NCBI RefSeq assembly: GCF_029211185.1
Contig: NZ_JARGDO010000006.1
Location: 62,001-126,000, forward strand
Source: Tessaracoccus caeni
Lineage (GTDB): Bacteria; Actinomycetota; Actinomycetes; Propionibacteriales; Propionibacteriaceae
Direction: 5' to 3'
Length of the DNA stretch: 64,000 nt
The translations under genes and the position numbers were made by a program. Below, one piece after another: positions 50,768 to 59,148 of the stretch. The notes under the pieces are model-generated. The model was not told the origin of the DNA. It made no database searches and was given only the letters and a program-made list of their open reading frames with translations. Numbering within the stretch: the first letter of the stretch is position 1; each line of letters opens with the position of its first letter.

Positions 50768-51333
50768 CGATCCGCCGGAGCAAGCGCATCCTTCATCCCG
50801 AGGCCGTCCCCGGCGAGCCGCAGGCGGTGCGCTGGGTGACCGACATCGACCTGCCCGTGGGGCGGGTGAGGCGGGCGCCCGGCACCGTCGGTCCGCTGCT
50901 GGAGTACGGCGTGGTGACGAAGATGCTCATCGAGCGCGGCGGGGTATGGATGTGGCTCGCCGATGGCCACGCCTGGATCGATCAGGGGCCGCGCATCCGC
51001 ACGGCGCTGGCCGCTGCCCTTGACGTGGACGACTGGGAGATCGAGGAGGGCTCGGCCGAGCTCCTCGGTCTGGTGGCCCAGCACGTGTTGGACGGTGAGC
51101 TGAAGGACTACGTCGCCTCGCACGGCGGGAGGATCACCGTCGCCGACGTCACCCCGGAGACCGTGGTGCTCGACTTCGGCGGCGCCTGCGAGGACTGCCC
51201 CGCGGCCGGCTCGACGCTGCACGAACGCATCGAAGCTGCCGTTGTGCGTCGCTACCCAGCCACCGTCACCACGTCGAGCCCGGTCCACGAGCAGAAGCGC
51301 GGCCTCTTGGGACTCTCCCGGCATCGTCGCTGA
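50764..51333 (+). CDS. NifU/NfuA-domain protein in the feo operon
   Basis: A 189-residue protein. The first ~90 residues resemble an Nfu N-terminal domain (VRWVTDIDLPVGRVRRAPGTVGPLLEYGVVTKMLIERGGVWMWL split). The C-terminal NifU domain has the Fe-S site GGACEDCPAAGSTLHERIEAAV (CxxCP, about residue 145). NfuA-type proteins carry and deliver Fe-S clusters. Overlap with feoB by four bases means incoming iron and cluster assembly or sensing are produced together, and it may replace FeoC. Confidence 0.85.
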   Translation: MTIRRSKRILHPEAVPGEPQAVRWVTDIDLPVGRVRRAPGTVGPLLEYGVVTKMLIERGGVWMWLADGHAWIDQGPRIRTALAAALDVDDWEIEEGSAELLGLVAQHVLDGELKDYVASHGGRITVADVTPETVVLDFGGACEDCPAAGSTLHERIEAAVVRRYPATVTTSSPVHEQKRGLLGLSRHRR

Positions 51334-51348
51334 TAGGGGTGCCGACCT

Positions 51349-51411
51349 TTCGGCTGGCTATATGGCGCGGCGTGTGAAATAGGTACAGGCCGCGCCATAT
51401 AGCCAGCCGAA
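51349..51411. repeat. long hairpin with nine-base loop, copy 3
   Basis: Arms 51349-51371 and 51389-51411 are a perfect 23-base inverted repeat starting TTCGGCTGGCTATATGG. Beyond one mismatch the stem continues for TGT/ACA and closes the loop GAAATAGGT (51376-51384). The loop matches those at 24233 and 47528. Here it lies between two convergent genes and could also terminate both. Confidence 0.88.
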
Positions 51412-51485
51412 GAGGAGCCATAGACGAAGAGACCGGTCCCTGCCCGGAGGCGAGGACCGGCCCGATCGTCGTTGTGAACAGCAGA

Positions 51486-52550
51486 TCAGCGGACGAACTC
51501 GACGGTCTGGAGCTTGTTGGCGCCGTTGTTCGGGTTCTTCTTGATCACGGTGTACTTCTGCTGCTGGCGCACGCCATCCTTGACGACGGCGAAGGAGTAT
51601 TCGCCGGGCAGCATCTGGACGCCCTCGGCGCCGATCGCACGCCAACTCCCGGCGTAGTAGGACGACGACACCTCGCTCGGGTCGACGACCTCCCCATCGG
51701 CGATCAGCGAGGTGGTCACGAGCGCGGCATGGAAGTAGACGGTTTTCGCGCTCTCGCCGACCACCACGGAGTTCAGCTGATCGCGCGTGCCGTTCCAGGT
51801 CACCGCGAAGCTGTAGGTGCCGGGCAGCATCTCGGCCTGGACGATACGTCCGTTGTTCACGTTCTTGCCGGTGATCGCACGCCATCCGTTCGCGTAGTAG
51901 GACGCCGAGCCCTCGCGCAGATCAAGCGCCCCGTTGGTGTGACCCTGCAGCATGACGTTGACCAGCGAGGTCTTGAAGTCGACCGTTTGGATCTTGTTCG
52001 CCCCGTTGTTCGCGTTCTTCGCGACAACGGTGAACGACTTCTGCTGGCGCGTGCCGTTGTAGACCGCGACGAAGCTGTAGGTGCCGGGCTGCAACTCGAC
52101 GCCGGCCTCGGGGTCGAACGTGCGCCATCCGTTGGCATAGTACGAGGCGCCGGTCGCGTCGACGGACAGCGGCTTGCCCTTCGAGTCCCGTAGGTCGAGC
52201 TTCACGAGCGCGCTGCCGAAGTACACGGTCTGCGTCTCGCTCCCGACCGTCACCTGCTTCTGAGCCCGCGTGCCGTTGTACTCGACGGCGATGGAGTAGG
52301 TGCCGGGTGCCAGTTCCACTTGGGCCAGGTTCCGGTTGTTCGGGTTGGTGCCCGTCACCTGCTGCCAGCTGCCGTCCTTGTATACGGAGACGGTGCCCTC
52401 GCGCAGGTTGAGGTCGTCGTTGTCGTGGCCCTGCAACATGATGCGGACCTTGGTGGTCTCGGTGTCGGCGGAAGCCGTGGTCGGTGCGGCGACCAATCCG
52501 GTCAGTGCGAGCGCGGCCGACGCGACGGCGGCGATGATCTTGCGTTTCAC
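51486..52550 (-). CDS. secreted protein with two alternating repeat modules
   Basis: A 354-residue protein of unknown function from GTG 52550 (GGGGGGACAC upstream). The signal peptide is MKRKIIAAVASAALALTGL... with cleavage near ASADT (residue 29). The rest is four ~80-residue repeats in an A-B-A-B order. A repeats (about 33-110 and 193-272) contain LQGH, LREG, YxNGW or SW, NNxN, LPGTYSxAV, NGTR, TVYF. B repeats (about 113-190 and 274-354) contain SYYANGW or YYAGSW, VxLQPGTYSF or MLPGEYSF, and end NNGANKxQTVxF. Predominantly beta, like carboxypeptidase-regulatory or Ig-like wall proteins. No sorting signal at the C-terminus. Confidence 0.85.
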   Translation of the reverse strand: MKRKIIAAVASAALALTGLVAAPTTASADTETTKVRIMLQGHDNDDLNLREGTVSVYKDGSWQQVTGTNPNNRNLAQVELAPGTYSIAVEYNGTRAQKQVTVGSETQTVYFGSALVKLDLRDSKGKPLSVDATGASYYANGWRTFDPEAGVELQPGTYSFVAVYNGTRQQKSFTVVAKNANNGANKIQTVDFKTSLVNVMLQGHTNGALDLREGSASYYANGWRAITGKNVNNGRIVQAEMLPGTYSFAVTWNGTRDQLNSVVVGESAKTVYFHAALVTTSLIADGEVVDPSEVSSSYYAGSWRAIGAEGVQMLPGEYSFAVVKDGVRQQQKYTVIKKNPNNGANKLQTVEFVR

Positions 52551-52810
52551 GTGTCCCCCCAGGGTGTTGTGGTGATCCTCTTCGACCTTTGAAGAGGGAT
52601 GGGTTCTCCTTTTGTTTCCCCCACCCCTACAAATAGTAATGGTTGGGTACTTCTTGGATTCGACCTACGTCCACTAAGCGTCCAAGGCAAGATCGAGCCC
52701 GGAAGCTGGTGCCCTCCCGATGACGTGTAACAAGGTGGGTCGAGAACCGTAACCAGGTGGAATCGGCTGGGAAACTGCGCGGTGACACAAGCCCCATAGC
52801 CTTCCGGTGC

Positions 52811-53998
52811 ATGAAGATCATCATCATCGGTGCAGGCATCGGCGGCACGAGCGCAGGTATCGCGCTGCAGAAACTGGGACACGACGTCGTCATCTACGAC
52901 CAGATGCAAGAGAACAAACCGGTCGGCGCGGCCCTGTCGCTGTGGTCCAACGGTGTCAAGGTGCTGAACTGGCTCGGGCTGTCCGACGAGGTCGCCGCCC
53001 TGGGTGGCTCCATGGACGACATGGCCTACGTCGACGGACTCACGGGCGAGACGATGTGCCAGTTCTCGCTGGCCCCCGTCACCGAGCAGACCGGCCAGAA
53101 GCCCTACCCGGTGGCGCGCGCCGACCTCCAGGCGCTGCTGATGGAGCGCTTCGGCCTGGACAAGGTGCGCCTCGGCATGCGGATGGAGGCGATCGAGGAC
53201 GACGGCACGACGGTCACCGCCACCTTCGCGGACGGCTCCACCGACACCGCCGACATGCTGATCGGAGCCGACGGGGCACGCTCGATCACCCGCGAATACG
53301 TCACTCCTGACGGCGTCGCGGCGCCGGAGCGCGAGTACTCCGGCTACACCAACTTCAACGGCCTGATCCCCGTCGACGAGACCATCGGCCCCAAGAACCA
53401 GTGGACCAGCTATGTCGCCGACGGCAAGCGCGCCTGCGTGATGCCGGTGGCCGGCGACCGGTTCTACTTCTGGTTCGACGTGGTGCAGCCGTCGGGGCTG
53501 CCCTATGACCGTTCCGAGGGCAAGGCCCCGCTGGAGGCGGCCTTCGCCGGCTGGGCGCCCGGTGTGCAGGCCTTGATCGAGGCCATCGACGCGGAGAAGT
53601 CGCTGAACCGCGTCGAGATCTGGGACATCACGCCCTTCGACACCTGGGTGAAGGGCCGCGTCGCCATCCTCGGCGACGCCGCGCACAACACCTCGCCCGA
53701 CATCGGCCAGGGTGCCTGTTCCGCGCTGGAGGACTCCTTCGCACTGGCCATCGCCGTCGCCACCAACACGATCAGCGTGGAAGACACCCTGCTGCGCTAC
53801 CAGAAGATCCGTGCCGAACGTGCCGGCGACCTGGTGCTGCGAGCCCGCAAGCGCGGCGAGGAGACCCACGCCTACGACGAGGCCGCCACCGCCGCCTGGT
53901 ACGACAGCCTGTGGGGAACCGATGGCACCGGCATCATCAAGGGCATCGTCGGCAACATCGAAGGCAGTCCCGTCAACCTCGGCGCCGGGGTGCTGTAA
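52811..53998 (+). CDS. hpxO: FAD-dependent urate hydroxylase, HpxO type
   Basis: A 395-residue flavoprotein monooxygenase; ATG 52811 puts the FAD motif IGAGIGGTSAGIALQK at the N-terminus. Matches to Klebsiella HpxO run through the protein: KPVGAALSLWSNGVKVL, MCQFSLAPVTEQTGQKPYPV, MLIGADGARS, GYTNFNGLIPVDE, LGDAAHNTSPDIGQGACSALED. HpxO turns urate into 5-hydroxyisourate with NADH and oxygen. The later pathway genes follow downstream at 54.6-62.7 kb, which supports the call. It is monocistronic, with a 260-base leader region upstream (52551-52810) in which I see no clear site. Confidence 0.9.
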   Translation: MKIIIIGAGIGGTSAGIALQKLGHDVVIYDQMQENKPVGAALSLWSNGVKVLNWLGLSDEVAALGGSMDDMAYVDGLTGETMCQFSLAPVTEQTGQKPYPVARADLQALLMERFGLDKVRLGMRMEAIEDDGTTVTATFADGSTDTADMLIGADGARSITREYVTPDGVAAPEREYSGYTNFNGLIPVDETIGPKNQWTSYVADGKRACVMPVAGDRFYFWFDVVQPSGLPYDRSEGKAPLEAAFAGWAPGVQALIEAIDAEKSLNRVEIWDITPFDTWVKGRVAILGDAAHNTSPDIGQGACSALEDSFALAIAVATNTISVEDTLLRYQKIRAERAGDLVLRARKRGEETHAYDEAATAAWYDSLWGTDGTGIIKGIVGNIEGSPVNLGAGVL

Positions 53999-54576
53999 GA
54001 GCCGCCGTTTCCGCTCTCCGGAGCAGCGAAACGCAGTAGTTCCCTCAGCGCTGCCTGGAGATGTGGGGCGGCATCACAGAGGCCCACGACGTCGCACACC
54101 TGTCGACGTCGTGGGCCTTTGATGTCCCCACCCATACGCTCGTCGAGGTTCCCTCCATCACGCTCTTCGAGGTGCACCAACACCACGCTCTTCGAGGTGC
54201 GAGGCCGCCTGCGGCCGAGCCTCGAGGAGAGCCAGCGTGAGAATCGGCAGGAAGTCGGCGATGGTGGTCGGGCTGGGTGGTTGGCTGCGGATCGCTCTTT
54301 TCGAGGCTCGGCTTTGGGGCTCGTTCCTCGCCCAGCGCCTTCGCACCTCAAAGAGCGTCGTTAGTGCTTCGCGCTCGCCCTGATTGTCGAGGCTCGGCTT
54401 GGGGCTCGTTCCTCGCCCGAGCCTTCGCACCTCAAAGAGCGTCATCGGTGCTCCGCGCTCGTCCTGATTGTCGAGGCTCGGCTTTGGGGCTCGTTGCAGG
54501 TGCTGAGGAGCGAGGCACGAGCGTCTCGAAGTGCGCCCCTGAGCCTTCGCACCTCAAAGAGCGTGGGTGGTGGTGG
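53999..54576. repeat. intergenic cluster of dispersed palindromic repeats
   Basis: Truncated copies start at about 54138 and 54160 (GCTCTTCGAGGTGCACC). A full copy is at 54186-54232 (+), followed by minus-strand copies of the long-middle type at about 54293-54358, 54386-54440 and 54468-54563 (TCGAGGCTCGGC-TTGGGGCTCG ... TTCGCACCTCAAAGAGCG). The inner copies are direct duplications of one another. 54067-54120 contains GGCCCACGACGTCG/CGACGTCGTGGGCC, a 14-base inverted repeat that may terminate hpxO. There is no gene. Confidence 0.8.
54080..54117. terminator. terminator hairpin after hpxO
   Basis: GGCCCACGACGTCG pairs perfectly with CGACGTCGTGGGCC and is followed by TTTGATG. It lies about 80 bases after the hpxO stop, a good factor-independent terminator. 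Confidence 0.7.
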
Positions 54577-55890
54577 CTACTCGGCGGCGAGGTGGAGGAT
54601 GGCTTCGGTGAAGGCCTGGATGCCGACGGCGACATCGCCGACGGTGACCGCCTCGTCGGGGTGGTGGCTGATGCCGCCGGGGTTGCGCAGGAACAGCATG
54701 CCGACATCGGCGACCTCGGCCATGGCCATGCCGTCGTGGCCGGCCCGGCTGAAGATGGTGGCGGGATCATCCGCTCCGACCGGGAGCGTGCTGAGGATGC
54801 CCTCGCGCACCACGTCCTGCAGCAGCGGCGCGCAGAAGACGGCGGGGGCACTGTGGATCTCGCGGGCGCGCCAGCGCAGCCCGCGGCGGCCCATGATGGC
54901 GTCGAACTCGCGTGAGATGGCTCCCCACACGCGATCGCGGGTGCCGTCGAACTCGCCGCGCAGATCCAGGCTGAGCCGAGCCTCGCCGGGCACGACGTTC
55001 ACCGCTCCCGGGTAGGTCTCCAGCTGGCCGACGGTACCGATGATGTGGTGCTCGGCCCGGCAGATGCGTTCCACCGCCAACGCAGCCTCGCTCGCGCCCA
55101 GCAGAGCGTCGCGACGCATGTCATAGGGGGTGCCGCCGGCGTGCCGGGCCTCGCCCTCGACGGTGATCTGGAAGCGTTTGGCGCTGGCGATCGAGGACAC
55201 GACGGCCAGCGCCTCACCGCGCTCGTCGAGTTCGGGGCCTTGCTCGATGTGGGCCTCCAGATAGCCGATCAGCTGGCCGGGCCGATAGGCAGCCTCCCCG
55301 ACGCGCCCAGGGTCCAGGCCGAAGTCGAGGTAGGCCTCGCGCAGCGTCACGCCGGTGGCATCGGTGAGGCCCCACCAGTCGTCGCGCCAGGCTCCGGCGG
55401 CGGCCGCCGAACCCAACAAGGCCTTGCCGAAGCGGGTGCCCTCCTCGTCGGAGAAGGCGATCACCTCCAGCGCGAACGGCAGGCTCGTGCGGGGCCGACC
55501 ATCGCCCGGTGCGCGCAGCAGGCGCACCACCTCCAGCGCCATCAGCACGCCGGCGATGCCGTCGAAGCGGCCGGCGTCGAGCACGGTGTCCAAGTGGGAG
55601 CCGAGCAGCAGCGCGGGGGCTTCGGGGTCGCCGTCGGCGGGCGGAATCCGGCCCACCTGGTTGCCGGCGGCGTCCTGACGCGTGGTCATGCCGATCTCGC
55701 GCATCCACTCGGCGGCCAGCCGGTTGACGCGCGCATGCTCAGGGGACAGGTAGACGCGCTCGATGCCCTGACCGGGCGTCGCCGTGACGCGGGCCAGCTC
55801 GTCGCAGCGCGCCATCACCCGGCGGGCCGCGGCCAGGAACCTGTCGGGGCCGGGGGGTGTCGGGAGAAGCTGATGCCTACTGCGGCGCAT
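54577..55890 (-). CDS. allC: allantoate amidohydrolase
   Basis: A 437-residue M20-family amidohydrolase (AllC/beta-ureidopropionase group). Metal-binding motifs are LLGSHLDTVLDAGRFDG (His, Asp), FSDEEGTRFG (Glu-Glu), and His in EGEARHAGGTPYDMRRDAL, with IFSRAGHDGMAMAEV and a C-terminal HHPDEAV histidine. It converts allantoate to ureidoglycine, ammonia and CO2. The neighbours are the aminotransferase that uses ureidoglycine and other purine catabolic genes, which favours allantoate over other ureido substrates. Confidence 0.9.
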   Translation of the reverse strand: MRRSRHQLLPTPPGPDRFLAAARRVMARCDELARVTATPGQGIERVYLSPEHARVNRLAAEWMREIGMTTRQDAAGNQVGRIPPADGDPEAPALLLGSHLDTVLDAGRFDGIAGVLMALEVVRLLRAPGDGRPRTSLPFALEVIAFSDEEGTRFGKALLGSAAAAGAWRDDWWGLTDATGVTLREAYLDFGLDPGRVGEAAYRPGQLIGYLEAHIEQGPELDERGEALAVVSSIASAKRFQITVEGEARHAGGTPYDMRRDALLGASEAALAVERICRAEHHIIGTVGQLETYPGAVNVVPGEARLSLDLRGEFDGTRDRVWGAISREFDAIMGRRGLRWRAREIHSAPAVFCAPLLQDVVREGILSTLPVGADDPATIFSRAGHDGMAMAEVADVGMLFLRNPGGISHHPDEAVTVGDVAVGIQAFTEAILHLAAE

Positions 55891-56144
55891 GGCGGCTTAG
55901 CCTGGATCCATCGGTGGCCGCCGTGAGCTAAGCGGCACCAGACGGGTGGGCTGGCAAGACGTTATCGCGAAGGCATACCGGTGCGTCTGTTGAGCGGGAA
56001 CGACGAAGCCAGGGTGCCCGGATGGGGTCGCGTAGTAGGTGGCAATCGGTGGATCCAGGCTTTGAGTCTCTCGCGCCCTGGTGTCCGCGTGGCTTGTCGG
56101 CAGCGCTCGCTGCCACCGGCCCGCAGAATCTCTCACGCGCACGC

Positions 56145-57368
56145 TCAGTCCTCCCGGAACACGTCGGCGGCCGCCTCGACGCCGCCCCCGGTCGGCACCG
56201 CGACGCCGTAGCGACGCAGCACCGCCTCGAGCGCGGCCAGCGTGGCCAGCACCGCGTCGCGGCGGGCGTTGTAACCCATGGTGCCGATCCGCCAGACGCG
56301 CCCGTGCAGCGGACCGAAGGAGGTGCCGATCTCGATGCCGAAGTCGTCCAGTAGGGCGGCACGGGCCGCGTCACCGGGGACGCCGTCGGGGATCTCGACG
56401 GCCACTACGTTGTTCATCTTGTGTGCCAGGTCGCCGAAGACACCGAGGCCGAGCGCTTGGACACCGGCCAGCATCGCGGCGCCGGCCGCGCGGTGGCGGG
56501 CGATGACGGCGTCGCGGCCCTCCAGGAGCAGCAGCCGCGCGCACTCGCGGGCCGCGTACAGCATGGAGGTGGCCTCGGTGTGGTGGTTCAGTCGGCGCGG
56601 ACCCCAGTAGTCGAGGATCATGCCCAGATCGAAGTAGTTGGAGCGGATGAAGTGACTCGACGACGCGTCGCCGTCCTCCCTGATGCCCGCCTCCACGCGG
56701 CCGCGCGAGCGGATCACCTCGACGGCGCGCTCCGACAGCGTGATCGGGGATGAGCCCGATGGTCCGCCCAGGCATTTCTGCAGGCCGGCGGTGGCGGCGT
56801 CGAGTCTCCAGGCGTCGGCCTCGAACTCGTTGCCGCCCAGAGAGGCGGTGGCGTCGGTGTAGAACAGCACGCCGTGGCGCTCGCAGATCGCGCCGACCTC
56901 GTCGAGCGGCTGGTTCATGGTGGTGGACGTGTCGCCCTGCACCAGCGCCAGCACCGCCGGCTTCACCCGGACGATGGCCTCCTCGATGACGGAGACGGGG
57001 AACACCTGGCCCCAGTCGGTCTCGATGGTGTGCACCTCGGCCATGGCGCGTTCGGCGATCTCGGCCAGCAGGTGACCGAAACGGCCGAAGACGGGCACCA
57101 GGACGCGGTCGCCGGGGCGCAGAAGAGAGACCAAGGCAGCCTCGATGCCGGCGCGCGACGTGCCGTCGATCAGCAGCGTCGCCTCGTTGGTGGTGGACCA
57201 GACGCCGCGGTACAGCTCCTGGGTCTCGGCCATGGCGGTGGTCATGAACGGGTCGTACTGGCCGACGAGGGGAGCCGACATCGCGCGCAACACCCCGGGA
57301 TAGGCCGAGATCGGCCCCGGCCCCATCAGCAGACGATGCGGCGGATCAATGGGTCCGGGAATGGTCAT
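56145..57368 (-). CDS. pucG: (S)-ureidoglycine--glyoxylate aminotransferase, PucG-like
   Basis: A 407-residue class V PLP aminotransferase from ATG 57368 (AAAGGAACCGGAC upstream). Motifs are LLMGPGPISAYPGVLRAM, VQGDTSTTMNQPLDEV, the PLP Asp in FYTDATASLGGN, and the lysine in AGLQKCLGGPSG; the C-terminal WRIGTMGYNAR is also typical. PucG transfers the amino group of ureidoglycine to glyoxylate, giving oxalurate and glycine. The sequence is of the alanine/serine-glyoxylate aminotransferase group, so the substrate is set mainly by context: it sits between allC and the oxalurate-type amidase. Confidence 0.88.
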   Translation of the reverse strand: MTIPGPIDPPHRLLMGPGPISAYPGVLRAMSAPLVGQYDPFMTTAMAETQELYRGVWSTTNEATLLIDGTSRAGIEAALVSLLRPGDRVLVPVFGRFGHLLAEIAERAMAEVHTIETDWGQVFPVSVIEEAIVRVKPAVLALVQGDTSTTMNQPLDEVGAICERHGVLFYTDATASLGGNEFEADAWRLDAATAGLQKCLGGPSGSSPITLSERAVEVIRSRGRVEAGIREDGDASSSHFIRSNYFDLGMILDYWGPRRLNHHTEATSMLYAARECARLLLLEGRDAVIARHRAAGAAMLAGVQALGLGVFGDLAHKMNNVVAVEIPDGVPGDAARAALLDDFGIEIGTSFGPLHGRVWRIGTMGYNARRDAVLATLAALEAVLRRYGVAVPTGGGVEAAADVFRED

Positions 57369-57453
57369 GTCCGGTTCCTTTCGTGATGTGACGCTCGTTG
57401 GGGCGCGAGCGAAGTGTTGGGTTGGCCGCAGTAGCTCCCTGCGCGGAGTTGCG

Positions 57454-57531
57454 ACCTTTCGAGGCTCGGCCGCGGGCGGCCTCGCACCTCAAGGATCGCG
57501 GCGGGGGCGGCCTCGCACGATCCAAGGAGCG
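57454..57531 (-). repeat. dispersed palindromic repeat plus fragment
   Basis: 57454-57497 is a GGCCGCGGGCGGCC-centred copy with altered ends. 57506-57531 holds a partial copy (GCGGCCTCGCACGATCCAAGG). They lie between the leftward pucG and amidase genes, inside the catabolic gene run. Confidence 0.7.
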
Positions 57532-57534
57532 TTG

Positions 57535-59148
57535 TCATGTAAGGGCCTGCTCAAGGCGGCGGGCGGCCCGGACCAGGGCGATGTCGGTGCCTTCGGCCGA
57601 CGTCAGGCAGACGCCGACGGGGGCGGGGCCGAGCTGTGAGTCCACCGTCAGCAGCGGTGCGGAGAGCGACGGGAGGCCACCGATCGCGGCGGGCGTCGTC
57701 ATCCGGAGCGTGGCGGCGCGCACCGCGTTGACGTATTTGCCGGTGCGGGTGCGCATGGGCGCCGGGCCGGGCACGGTGGGCATCAGCAGCACGGCGTCGC
57801 GGACGTGGGTCAGCAGACCGGCCTTCAGGCGCGCCAGCTCGGCCCTGGCCGCCGACTCCTCCTCGGGTGTGATCGCTGCGGCGGCGAGGAAACGCTCGGC
57901 CACCGCAGGCCCCGTCGAACCGGGGTGCTCGCGCAGCCATTCGCCGTTGTTGCGCCAGGCCTCGGCGCCCTGCACGACGCGGAAGGGCTCGTAATAGCCC
58001 TCCAGGTCGCCGATGCTCACGGTGTCGATCTCCGGTGCGTCGGGCGAAGCCGCCAGCTGCTCCACCAGCGCCTCGAAGGCGGCTCGGGTGTCCGGCTCGG
58101 TCGACTCCACCGCCTCCCTCACCACCAGGAAGTGCCAGGGGAGATCGTCGCTGGAGGGGCCGTAGACGCTCTCCGTCGACTCGGAGCCCTCGTAGCCCAG
58201 GCACCAGTCGGCGACGCGCTGCAGGGTGGCCGAGTCGCGGGTGAGCCAGCCGATGGTGTCGAACGACTGCGCCAGCGGCAGCAGGCCCTGGCGCGGCACC
58301 AGGCCGTGCGTCGTACGCAGTCCCCACAATCCCTGATACGACGCCGGCACCCGGATCGAGCCCGCGGTGTCGGTGGCAAGGCCCACCTCGGCCTGACCCG
58401 TCGCGACGGCGGATGCCGGGCCGTTCGACGACCCACCCGGCAGCGCGCCGGGCAGGGCGCCGTTGGGCGGCGTGCCGTAGTGCGGGTTGTTGCCGGCGAT
58501 GCTGTAGGCGAACTCGTCGGTGCGGGCGATGCCGCGCAGCGACGCGCCCCCGTTCAGCAGATCCGCGACGGCCGGGGCTGTTGTCTTCTCCGGCTTGGCC
58601 TCCGCCAGATAGGTGGGATTTCCGGCACCGATCCGGCGGCCCTTGATGGCGAACAGATCCTTGACCGCGACGGTGAGCCCACGCAGCGGCCCGTCGGCCT
58701 GCGCGTGCCAGAACGGGTCGCCGACGTTGCGCCAGACCGAGCGATCCAGCGACTGCGCGCGCGGCGTGACATGCGCGACGGTGATCAGCCAGCGACCGTC
58801 GATCCGCTGCCAGAGCTGGGTCTGCAACCCGGTGCCCCCCGACGCGTAGCGCGAGACGGAAACCAGCAGCGCCGCATCGTCTGACAAGGGGCGATACTCG
58901 ATCCGCTCGATGCGGCGCATCGGCACCCCGCCCCGCACACCACGGAAGGCCGAGATGGCGTCGTGGCCCACCAGCAGCCCCGATCCGTCGCCGCGCATCG
59001 TGGTGGGCGCGTCGGCGAAGTAGTCGTCGAGCACGTCGAGGTCGTCATCGAGGATCGCCTGCTCGTAGTGCCAGAAGGCGCTCAGCAGATCATCGGGTAC
59101 CTCCGAGGATCCCCACACGTCGCGTCGGGGCTGGGTTGAATCAGTCAC
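57535..59148 (-). CDS. AtzH/HpxZ domain fused to an amidase (HpxY/AtzE-like), predicted oxalurate hydrolase
   Basis: A 537-residue two-domain protein. Residues ~10-135 form an NTF2-like AtzH/HpxZ (DUF3225) domain: LLSAFWHYEQAILDDDLDVLDDYF, TTMRGDGSGLLVG, RGGVPMRRIERIEYR, LWQRIDGRWLITVAHVTPR. Residues ~150-537 are an amidase-signature enzyme with the Ser-cisSer-Lys triad: TVAVKDLF (Lys), PGGSSNGPASAVATGQ (cis-Ser), DTAGSIRVPAS (Ser). In Klebsiella, hpxY and hpxZ are separate genes for oxalurate breakdown; here they are one polypeptide. With PucG upstream in the pathway, oxalurate to oxamate is the best prediction. GTG 59148 overlaps the preceding stop. Confidence 0.82.
   Translation of the reverse strand: MTDSTQPRRDVWGSSEVPDDLLSAFWHYEQAILDDDLDVLDDYFADAPTTMRGDGSGLLVGHDAISAFRGVRGGVPMRRIERIEYRPLSDDAALLVSVSRYASGGTGLQTQLWQRIDGRWLITVAHVTPRAQSLDRSVWRNVGDPFWHAQADGPLRGLTVAVKDLFAIKGRRIGAGNPTYLAEAKPEKTTAPAVADLLNGGASLRGIARTDEFAYSIAGNNPHYGTPPNGALPGALPGGSSNGPASAVATGQAEVGLATDTAGSIRVPASYQGLWGLRTTHGLVPRQGLLPLAQSFDTIGWLTRDSATLQRVADWCLGYEGSESTESVYGPSSDDLPWHFLVVREAVESTEPDTRAAFEALVEQLAASPDAPEIDTVSIGDLEGYYEPFRVVQGAEAWRNNGEWLREHPGSTGPAVAERFLAAAAITPEEESAARAELARLKAGLLTHVRDAVLLMPTVPGPAPMRTRTGKYVNAVRAATLRMTTPAAIGGLPSLSAPLLTVDSQLGPAPVGVCLTSAEGTDIALVRAARRLEQALT

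Noticed and set aside
52545-52558. GTTTCACGTG at the start of the secreted repeat protein as a third parS
   Set aside because: Only the left 10 bases match; the right half continues TCCC instead of AAAC, so the palindrome is broken.
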